Source: CF-96 sp028287605
Lineage (GTDB): Bacteria > Chloroflexota > Dormibacteria > Aeolococcales > Aeolococcaceae
Length of the DNA: 11,178 nucleotides
Direction of reading: 5' to 3'
Assembly (NCBI GenBank): GCA_034666465.1
Contig: JAXDLT010000070.1
Coordinates: forward strand, 1-11,178
Part shown: in pieces, positions 6,189-11,178 of the stretch
Numbering within the stretch: position 1 is the first letter of the stretch
How the letters are laid out: each line of letters opens with the position of its first letter
Program-made: the position numbers and the translations under genes
Notes under the pieces: model-generated
What the model was told of the DNA's origin: nothing
Database searches by the model: none
The model's input: the letters and a program-made list of their open reading frames with translations, nothing else

Positions 6189-7405
6189 GCGTCGACTACC
6201 TCCCGCCCGACGACCCGCACGCCGACGGCGACGACCTCGACGAGGTCCTCGACCTGGCCGCCGAGCTGGCGCCGGCCGAGGAGCTGCCGACCGCGTGGGA
6301 TCGGCGCGCCCGCTTCGCCGGCGACCCGGCGATGGGCCGCCTGCTTCACGGCGGATGGACCGGTGGCGACGAGGAGGCGACCGAGGAGGACGCCGACGCC
6401 GAGGCCGGCGCGGAGAACGGGGAGCTGGTGCGCGTGCACCTCGACGCCGCGGTCTCCGAGCTCGGCGACCTGGCCCTCACCGAGGAGCCGCACCGCCGCC
6501 ACCTGCCCGCGATCGTCTATCCGCGGGCGTTCATCCCGATCCCCTGGCGGAAGCCGCTGGCGGTGAGCGGCGGGCTGCTGCTCGTCGGTGTGGTGGGAGG
6601 CATCCTCTTCCACACCCTCGGGCCCGACCAGTACTCGTCGATCCCGTTCACCTCGCCGCAGGTCGCCGTCGGCCCGGCTGCCGACCCGAATACAGACACG
6701 GGCCGCTTCCCCGCCCTCGCGGCGCTCCCGCGCACCCCGGCGACGGCTCCGAAGGTGACTCCGCCGCCGGCCGGCGCCCTGCTGGGCAGCGGCCAGGCCA
6801 GCTCCGGGGCGACGGCGGGTGCCAACGGCGCCACCAGCAGCTCGGCGTCCGAGCACGTCCTCACGCCGCCCATCACCGACAACCAGGTCGGCGGCCCCAA
6901 CGGCGGCGGCAACGGGTTGGGCTTCAATCCCTTCCCGGGGGCGACGCCCTTGCCGAGCCCGAGCCCGAGCCCGACGCCCGTCCCGACGCCGAAGCCCACG
7001 CCCAAGCCGACGCCGAAGCCCACCGCCGCGCCCAGCTTCACGCCGCAGCCGTCGCCGAGCGGAGTGCCGTCGCCCCAGCCGACCCCGACGCCGCAGCCGA
7101 CGTTCACGCCCAACCCGACGCCGAACCCGACGCCACGGCCCACACCCGCCCCGACGCCGAATCCGACGCCGAACCCGACGCCGCGGCCCACGCCCAACCC
7201 GACGCCGAATCCGACGCCGAACCCGACGCCGCGGCCCACACCCGCCCCGACGCCACAGCCGACGCCCAACCCCACGCCACGGCCCACGCCCGCCCCGACG
7301 CCATCACACACGCCCGCTCCCACCCCGGCGCCGACGGCGGCGCCGAACCCCAGGCCGACCCCGGCGCCGAGCCCCTCGGGCCCGCCGTCCCGCACCGGCC
7401 CCTAG
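6185..7405 (+). CDS. Single-pass membrane protein with long Pro/Thr-rich tail, paralogue 1, unknown function
   Basis: The protein has 406 residues from GTG 6185. An acidic cytoplasmic domain carries a helical module at about 17-46, with LDLAAEL (22-28) and the pattern AWDRRARFAGD (37-47). A second conserved patch is LGDLAL (93-98). A basic stretch (PRAF...PWRK, about 113-123) precedes one membrane helix (about 125-144), so the N-terminus is probably inside. After FTSP (155-158) and a Ser/Gly/Asn linker, residues 251-406 are a Pro/Thr tail of repeating KPTP, NPTP, RPTP and APTP units. There is no Cys, so it is not a zinc-type anti-sigma factor, although the cytoplasmic module, membrane helix and external tail resemble that architecture. 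The next gene encodes a clear paralogue. The start was chosen where paralogue similarity begins; a longer TTG frame from 6032 lacks support. No function can be named. Confidence 0.82.
   Translation: MSVDYLPPDDPHADGDDLDEVLDLAAELAPAEELPTAWDRRARFAGDPAMGRLLHGGWTGGDEEATEEDADAEAGAENGELVRVHLDAAVSELGDLALTEEPHRRHLPAIVYPRAFIPIPWRKPLAVSGGLLLVGVVGGILFHTLGPDQYSSIPFTSPQVAVGPAADPNTDTGRFPALAALPRTPATAPKVTPPPAGALLGSGQASSGATAGANGATSSSASEHVLTPPITDNQVGGPNGGGNGLGFNPFPGATPLPSPSPSPTPVPTPKPTPKPTPKPTAAPSFTPQPSPSGVPSPQPTPTPQPTFTPNPTPNPTPRPTPAPTPNPTPNPTPRPTPNPTPNPTPNPTPRPTPAPTPQPTPNPTPRPTPAPTPSHTPAPTPAPTAAPNPRPTPAPSPSGPPSRTGP
6944..7369 (+). repeat. Degenerate 6/12-bp tandem repeat encoding xPTP units (paralogue 1)
   Basis: The tract encodes residues 254-395. 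Its densest part, 7109-7306, is made of near-identical units such as CCGACGCCGAAC and CCGACGCCCAAC (PTPN), with Arg, Ala and Gln variants. The periodic DNA could change length by slippage or recombine with the similar tract at 8351-8500. Confidence 0.85.
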
Positions 7406-7523
7406 CGGGCTCGGCCGCCGCCGCCCTCGGACCGGCGGCACGTTCTCCCCCGGGCAGGATTTTCGGCGCTCCCCCGTTTACACAGGGAGCGCCTGCTCTC
7501 CAAGGAAGGGGTGAGAAGAGACC
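7406..7523 (+). promoter_or_regulatory. Intergenic region between the paralogues, with 9-bp hairpin 7465-7493
   Basis: GGCGCTCCC (7465-7473) pairs perfectly with GGGAGCGCC (7485-7493) around an 11-base loop. No T tract follows, so a regulatory leader or operator is as likely as a terminator for the first paralogue. A second possible stem, GCCGCCG (7417-7423) with CGGCGGC (7433-7439), lies just after the first gene. The AGGATT, CTCTCC and AGGAAGGG elements shared with the first paralogue's upstream region are at 7456, 7496 and 7503. Confidence 0.4.
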
Positions 7524-7592
7524 ATGCCACGCAGCCAGACGCCGTGCCGCGCCGCGCGCAGCACCACGGCGCCAGCCGACGCCGCGCGATGA
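7524..7592 (+). CDS. Possible 22-residue leader ORF upstream of the second paralogue
   Basis: An ATG 13 bases after AGGAAGGG (7503-7510) opens 22 codons beginning MPRSQTPCRA. The TGA (7590-7592) overlaps the ATG of the second paralogue as ATGA. The position mirrors the 39-codon ORF before the first paralogue, and the main gene again lacks its own ribosome binding site. The two peptides share little beyond one Cys and a Ser/Thr-Thr-Ala patch. A GTG at 7511, in frame with the main gene, directly abuts the purine run and is a poorer start. Confidence 0.25.
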   Translation: MPRSQTPCRAARSTTAPADAAR

Positions 7593-8530
7593 CCGACGAG
7601 CAGCGCGACGCCGTGCCGCAGCCCCCCGACGGGGACCTCGAGGAGCTGCTCGACCTCGCCGCGGAGCTGTCCGCGCCGGAGCAGCTCGCCGACGCGTGGG
7701 AACGCCGGGCGGAGTTCAGCGGCGACCGCTTCAGCCACATGATGCGTTTCGTCGACCACACCGGCGACGACGTCGGCGGCGACCGCCCCCAGCCCGACGA
7801 GCGTGATGCCGCCCGCCAGCAGCGCGACCGCATCCGCGCGGTCATCACGCAGCTGGGCGACCTCTCCGTCGGCGAGCCCGCCCAGCCGGGCGCGCCCACC
7901 CACTCGCTCGTCCCCTTCACGAACCAGCAGGCGGGCTGGCGGTGGGCCGAGGGCTCCGAGCCTGCTCCCGCCAACCGCTGGAGGCGGCCGGCCGCGCTCG
8001 CCGGCAGCGTCCTCGCCGGCGGCCTGGTCCTGGGCATCGCCTGGCACACCTGGGGGCCGGAGGTCGGCCAGGTGCCCTACACCTCCGCACCGGTGACCGC
8101 CAACGGCGGCATGGCGGTGCCCACCTACGCGCCACTGCCGATCTACTCCTTCAACCCGGCGACGCCGTCTGCGGCCGCAACCCTCCCGAACCCGCTGTCG
8201 GTGGTGCCGGTCGGCTCGCCGCCGGCGGGTAGCCACGTGGGTGGCTCACCCTCCTCGCCGGCGAACACCGTCGTCGGCGCGCCGATCCAGATCGTGCCCA
8301 GCCCGACCTCGCCGGCGATCCCCGTGACCACCACGCCTCCCCCCGGCCCGACGGCGACTCCGACGCCGCAGCCGACGCCCAACCCCACGCCGAACCCGAC
8401 GCCACAGCCCACGCCGCACCCGACGCCGAATCCCACGCCCAACCCCACGCCGAACCCGACGCCGAATCCCACGCCCAACCCCACGCCGCTGCCGACCCAG
8501 ACGCCCGCGCCACCCTCGCCGACGCCCTGA
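7589..8530 (+). CDS. Single-pass membrane protein with Pro/Thr-rich tail, paralogue 2, unknown function
   Basis: The protein has 313 residues from ATG 7589. It repeats the plan of its upstream neighbour. The helical module LEELLDLAAEL (17-27) continues into AWERRAEFSGD (36-46), followed by LGDLSV (89-94). A basic NRWRRP (129-134) precedes one membrane helix (about 135-154). Then come VPYTSAPV (162-169), matching IPFTSPQV of paralogue 1, and a Pro/Thr tail (about 236-313) of mostly NPTP units. The region between module and membrane differs and contains a charged helix (about 69-87). There is no Cys and no catalytic motif. The N-terminus should be cytoplasmic by the positive-inside rule and the tail external. 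It ends 27 bases before the convergent mtnA stop, with only a weak small hairpin (8531-8542) between. Tandem duplication of an envelope or signalling component is the best description. Function is unknown. Confidence 0.83.
   Translation: MTDEQRDAVPQPPDGDLEELLDLAAELSAPEQLADAWERRAEFSGDRFSHMMRFVDHTGDDVGGDRPQPDERDAARQQRDRIRAVITQLGDLSVGEPAQPGAPTHSLVPFTNQQAGWRWAEGSEPAPANRWRRPAALAGSVLAGGLVLGIAWHTWGPEVGQVPYTSAPVTANGGMAVPTYAPLPIYSFNPATPSAAATLPNPLSVVPVGSPPAGSHVGGSPSSPANTVVGAPIQIVPSPTSPAIPVTTTPPPGPTATPTPQPTPNPTPNPTPQPTPHPTPNPTPNPTPNPTPNPTPNPTPLPTQTPAPPSPTP
8351..8500 (+). repeat. Degenerate 6/12-bp tandem repeat encoding xPTP units (paralogue 2)
   Basis: The tract encodes residues 255-304 and is dominated by CCCACGCCCAAC and CCGACGCCGAAC type units (PTPN). 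It is shorter and more uniform than the tract in paralogue 1, and lies in the same orientation about 1.1 kb downstream. Confidence 0.85.
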
Positions 8531-8557
8531 CCCGAGGTCGGGACGAGTGCGGGGTGA

Positions 8558-9631
8558 CTACCGCCGCGTCAGCCCGGCGATGGCCTGCGTCGTGACCGGC
8601 GAGGCCACGCCGTGCTCGGTGACCAGCGCGGTCACCAGCGACGCGGGGGTGATGTCGAAGGCCGGGTTGAGCGCCCGGGTGAGCGGCGGCGCGACCCGCA
8701 CGCCGGCCATCTCCAGCACCTCGGCGGGATCGCGCTCCTCGATGGGGATGTCCGCGCCGGTCTCGCAGTTGGGGTCGATGGTGGTGGTCGGCGCCACGAC
8801 GAAGAAGGGCAGCCCGTGGTGGGCGCTGGCAACGGCGAGCGCGTAGGTGCCCACCTTGTTGGCGACGTCGCCGTTGGCGGCGATGCGGTCGGCTCCGACC
8901 AGCACGGCGTCCACGGCGCCGTGGAGCATCAGCGTCGCCCCCAGCGAGTCCACGATCAGCAGGTGGGGGATGCCCGCCTCGCCGAGCTCGTAGGCGGTGA
9001 GCCGCGCCCCCTGCAGCCGCGGCCGGGTCTCGCCGACGAAGACCACGTCGAGGTTGCCCCGCGCGTGCGCCTCGTAGACGGGGGCGAGGGCGGTGCCGGT
9101 GCCCACGGTGGCCAGCGACCCGGCGTTGCAGTGCACCAGCACCCGGGCGTTCTCGCCCAGCAGGTCGGCGCCGAACCGGCCCATCGCCGTGCAGGCCTCG
9201 ATCTCGAACCTCTCCAGCGCAGCGGCCTCGGCCTCCAGCGCCGCCGCCACCTCCGCACCCGCGGCCAGGCCGGCGTCGCGCATCACCGCGCGGCGCATGC
9301 GATGGACGGCGCCGGCGAGGTTGATCGCGGTCGGCCGCGCCGCCTCGAGCAGCGCGCACGCGTCCTCGGCGGCGCCCCGCACCGCCGCGGGGTCCCCGCC
9401 CGCGTCGGCCGCGGCCCGCGCCGCCACCGCCACCCCGTGCGCAGCGGCGACGCCGATGGCGGGAGCCCCGCGCACCGCCATGGAGCGGATCGCCTCGGCG
9501 GTCTCCGCCGCCGTGGTGCAGCGCAGCTCCCTCCGCTCGCCGGGGAGCAGCCGCTGGTCGAGGAGCACCAGGGTGCCGTGCTCGTAGCGCAGCGTGGGAG
9601 GGGAGCTCACCGCCCCACGGTACGCCGCCAT
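8558..9631 (-). CDS. mtnA: S-methyl-5-thioribose-1-phosphate isomerase
   Basis: This enzyme converts 5-methylthioribose 1-phosphate to 5-methylthioribulose 1-phosphate, the step after MtnP in methionine salvage. The 357 residues are the normal length. Signatures are MAVRGAPAIG (51-60), HCNAGSLATVGTGTALAP (167-184) with the catalytic Cys168, ETRPRLQGARLTAYEL (201-216), GADRIAANGDVANKVGTY (246-263) with the catalytic Asp248, PIEERDP (296-302) and NPAFDITP (322-329). The family includes eIF2B-related proteins, but the Cys and Asp favour the true isomerase. The start may be ATG 9631 or the in-frame GTG 9610, which is closer to the usual N-terminus; neither has a strong ribosome binding site. It lies 40 bases after nadA on the same strand, so the two are probably co-transcribed. 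MtnB, MtnC/D or an alternative aldolase for the next steps is not in the window. Confidence 0.95.
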   Translation of the reverse strand: MAAYRGAVSSPPTLRYEHGTLVLLDQRLLPGERRELRCTTAAETAEAIRSMAVRGAPAIGVAAAHGVAVAARAAADAGGDPAAVRGAAEDACALLEAARPTAINLAGAVHRMRRAVMRDAGLAAGAEVAAALEAEAAALERFEIEACTAMGRFGADLLGENARVLVHCNAGSLATVGTGTALAPVYEAHARGNLDVVFVGETRPRLQGARLTAYELGEAGIPHLLIVDSLGATLMLHGAVDAVLVGADRIAANGDVANKVGTYALAVASAHHGLPFFVVAPTTTIDPNCETGADIPIEERDPAEVLEMAGVRVAPPLTRALNPAFDITPASLVTALVTEHGVASPVTTQAIAGLTRR

Positions 9632-9671
9632 CGCCGGCAGTGGGCGAGGCCGCTGGCAGCTACGCCTCGGG

Positions 9672-10643
9672 TCAGCCGCTGACGGCCAGCATGCGGTCGA
9701 TGGCCCGCCGGGCCCGAAAGGCGACCTCCGGCGCCACCGTCACCCGCGGCTCCATGCGCTCCAGCGCCGAGGCGACCTTGTCGAGCGTGATGCGCTTCAT
9801 GTACGGGCAGACGGCGTCGCTCGAGGCGGGGACGAACCGCTTGCTGGGCGCGAAGCGCTCCATGCGGTGGAGGATGCCGACCTCGGTGGCGACGATGAAC
9901 GTCGACGCCGGCGACTCGAGGGCCCGACGCACCATGCCCTCCGTCGAGGTGACCGTGACCGGCACCTGGCGCAGGTCGCCGTGGCCGGCTCGATAGAGGG
10001 TCGAGGTGGTGCAGCCGCACTCGGGGTGGATCAGCAGCTCGGCGTCGGGGTGCTCGAGGAGCATGGCGTCGAGGTGGCCGGGATCGATGCCGGCGTGCAC
10101 GTGGCACTCCCCCATCCAGATGGTCAGCCGCCGCCCCGTGACCCGTTCGACGTGGGCGCCGAGGAACATGTCGGGGAGGAAGAGGACCTCCCGGTCGGCG
10201 GGAATGGACATGACGATCTGGGCCGCGTTGGCCGAGGTGCAGCAGTAGTCGGACTCCGCCTTCACCTCGGCGGTGGTGTTCACGTACGCGACCACCACCG
10301 CACCCGGGTGCTCCGCCTTCCACGCACGCAGCTGCGCCGCGGTGATGGTGTCGGCGAGCGAGCATCCCGCCTCGAGGTCGGGCAGCAGCACCGTCCGCTC
10401 CGGCGAGAGGATGGCGGCGGTCTCCGCCATGAAGTGCACCCCGCAGAAGACGATCACGTCCGCCTCGGTGCTCGCCGCCTGCCGGGAGAGGCCCAGGGAG
10501 TCGCCGACGTAGTCGGCCACGTCCTGCACCTCGGGAAGCTGGTAGTTGTGGGCCAGGATCACCGCGTTCCGGACGCGGCGGAGCCGGTCGATCCGGTCGA
10601 CGAGCGAGGTGACGTCGAGATCGAGGTCGACCTGGATGGTCAC
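9672..10643 (-). CDS. nadA: Quinolinate synthase
   Basis: This enzyme condenses iminoaspartate with dihydroxyacetone phosphate to quinolinate, using a [4Fe-4S] cluster, in de novo NAD synthesis. The 323 residues fit the compact NadA form, made of three similar domains. Motifs seen are LAHNYQLPEVQDVADYVGDS (30-49), EAGCSLAD (91-98), NTTAEVKAESDYCCTSANA (122-140), WMGECHVHAG (176-185), HPECGC (206-211), TEGM (234-237) and CPYMK (279-283). Cys94, Cys180 and Cys279 are the probable cluster ligands, because their spacing matches E. coli Cys113, Cys200 and Cys297. HPECGC provides further conserved Cys. The GTG start has a good GGGGGAG sequence seven bases upstream (complement of 10651-10657). A -10-like TATGCT (complement of 10681-10686) lies further up, without a clear -35. 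No nadB or nadC is adjacent, which is unusual. Downstream is mtnA. Confidence 0.96.
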   Translation of the reverse strand: MTIQVDLDLDVTSLVDRIDRLRRVRNAVILAHNYQLPEVQDVADYVGDSLGLSRQAASTEADVIVFCGVHFMAETAAILSPERTVLLPDLEAGCSLADTITAAQLRAWKAEHPGAVVVAYVNTTAEVKAESDYCCTSANAAQIVMSIPADREVLFLPDMFLGAHVERVTGRRLTIWMGECHVHAGIDPGHLDAMLLEHPDAELLIHPECGCTTSTLYRAGHGDLRQVPVTVTSTEGMVRRALESPASTFIVATEVGILHRMERFAPSKRFVPASSDAVCPYMKRITLDKVASALERMEPRVTVAPEVAFRARRAIDRMLAVSG

Positions 10644-10865
10644 GGCTGCACTCCCCCGGGCGGCTTGTCTGGTTTAGGTCAGCATAACTCAAACTCCCGG
10701 AATCGGCGCGTCGCGGGGGTGTCGCGGGGAGATCGGGGCGGGTGCGTACAGATGTACGGAGGGGCATCCCGCTGCACCAACTGGCATCCACATTGGCATC
10801 CAGGCGGGCCTGTAGACTCTCCCCGCAACCGTCGCCCATCGCGCGACGGACCGGGAGGGACTGGG
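10644..10865. promoter_or_regulatory. Divergent intergenic region with palindrome, direct repeats and hairpin
   Basis: This region separates nadA (leftwards) from the last gene (rightwards). It holds a palindrome CGTACA-GA-TGTACG (10745-10758) and a 9-bp direct repeat TGGCATCCA (10782-10790 and 10794-10802, 12-base period). The core GGCATCC also occurs a third time at 10763-10769. A possible -10 box TAGACT lies at 10813-10818, with TTGGCA (10793-10798) only 14 bases before it. A 7-bp hairpin CCGTCGC (10829-10835) / GCGACGG (10843-10849) precedes the purine-rich GGGAGGGA (10853-10860). This looks like a regulated promoter for the rightward gene. The nadA side has TATGCT on the minus strand at 10681-10686. 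Confidence 0.45.
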
Positions 10866-10873
10866 ATGACGGG

Positions 10874-11178
10874 ATGGTTCAGATGATCCCCGGCAGGATC
10901 ACCGAGCAGGCGGCGCTTATCCTGATCACAAGGCTCGACGACGCCACGGACATCGGTCCACAACTCCCCGCAGACGACTTGCTCGACGCCAGCCGCAAAC
11001 TGCTGCGGTATTCCTACGCAGACGAGGCGCTGGCGAATCAGCGTCTCGCCTACACGAAGGCCAGGGAGTCTTTCAGGCGCGCTCATGGTTTGCCGCTCCA
11101 GGATGTGCGGCAGCCGTGGAGCGACTTCCTCGTTGAGCTAGGGTGGCCCAGCCTCGACGAAGACGACCGCTTCGAGCA
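10874..11178 (+). CDS. Unrecognised protein, truncated by window edge
   Basis: An open frame runs to the end of the window, 101 codons from ATG 10874 or 98 from ATG 10883 (MIPGRITEQAALILITRLDD...). The visible part is soluble and looks alpha-helical. It includes a Leu-rich N-terminal helix, an acidic DDLLDASRKLLRYSYADEAL patch and a Trp-containing acidic end. I recognise no family. Third positions are clearly less GC-rich than in the neighbouring genes (CTT, ACA, CCA, CAA, AAA, TAT, AAT, GTT, TTG), which suggests recent acquisition. The strong purine-rich site GGGAGGGA (10853-10860) is best placed for an ATG at 10866 in another frame. That frame encodes only MTGWFR and stops in an ATGA overlap with 10883, so the real start is uncertain. 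The frame on the opposite strand (10679-11086) looks less protein-like. Confidence 0.6.
   Translation, partial: MVQMIPGRITEQAALILITRLDDATDIGPQLPADDLLDASRKLLRYSYADEALANQRLAYTKARESFRRAHGLPLQDVRQPWSDFLVELGWPSLDEDDRFE

Noticed and set aside
6944..7369. CRISPR-like regular repetition
   Set aside because: The units are 6-12 bp, degenerate, contiguous and in frame in a protein-coding gene, with no spacers and no cas genes.
6517..7395. Minus-strand frame encoding repeated GVG/VGFGVG units, resembling a glycine-rich repeat protein
   Set aside because: It is the reverse complement of the xPTP repeat. The plus-strand reading has a paralogue with the same domain order, while the Gly/Val reading has no independent support. 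The same applies to 8143-8484.
5077..7806. 909-codon plus-strand frame spanning mtnP antisense and the first paralogue
   Set aside because: It crosses several well-supported genes in a different frame and encodes only charged low-complexity sequence.
8531..8542. CCCGAGGTCGGG as a terminator of the second paralogue
   Set aside because: The stem is only four to five base pairs and no T tract follows, so it is too weak to call.
10660..10700. Imperfect inverted repeat TTTGAG...CTAAA upstream of nadA as an NAD-regulator operator
   Set aside because: Only about half of the positions are symmetrical and I cannot match it to a known NrtR, NiaR or NadQ site.
8612..10886. Plus-strand frames over mtnA and nadA (8612-9682, 9594-10886)
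   Set aside because: They are antisense shadows of two enzymes with complete active-site motifs.
10679..11086. 135-codon minus-strand frame with several Cys
   Set aside because: It would cover the repeat-rich promoter region and is antisense to a better coding frame that stays open to the window edge. It has no ribosome binding site or recognisable motif.

Overview
This is a strongly GC-rich stretch of bacterial chromosome, with GC-dominated third codon positions, GTG starts and -10 boxes of the TAnnnT type such as TAGGGT. Together with an actinobacterial-style protein O-mannosyltransferase and Pro/Thr-rich surface tails, this suggests an actinobacterium or a related soil lineage such as Dormibacterota or Chloroflexota. 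That assignment is an inference from style and cannot be settled from this sequence alone. There are no rRNA or tRNA genes, transposases or CRISPR arrays.

Layout. Positions 1-1961 (minus) hold a two-gene unit: a small membrane protein with a predicted PH-like domain, and a protein O-mannosyltransferase that runs off the left edge. Positions 1962-2351 are non-coding, with a strong intrinsic terminator of unknown owner, then a promoter and a 5'-UTR hairpin. Positions 2352-2711 (plus) encode a very hydrophilic, apparently disordered protein, ending in a terminator shared with the convergent glpK. Positions 2764-5883 (minus) carry mtnP - crotonase family gene - glpK, closely spaced or overlapping. 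Positions 6069-8530 (plus) hold two paralogous single-pass membrane proteins of unknown function with long (N/R/A/Q)PTP tails. Positions 8558-10643 (minus) carry nadA then mtnA. From about 10870 a lower-GC gene of unknown function runs off the right edge, behind a non-coding stretch rich in small repeats and palindromes.

How the genes relate. MtnP and MtnA catalyse consecutive steps of methylthioadenosine salvage. They point the same way but are split by the oppositely oriented paralogue pair, which looks like an insertion into a nadA-mtnA-mtnP-crotonase-glpK block. The paralogues have a cytoplasmic N-terminal helical module, one membrane helix and a long Pro/Thr tail outside. Actinobacterial protein O-mannosyltransferases modify this kind of tail, so the enzyme at the left edge could act on them.

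The least explained parts are the paralogue pair with its shared upstream signals, the disordered protein with its structured leader, the orphan terminator near 2150, and the truncated gene at the right edge.
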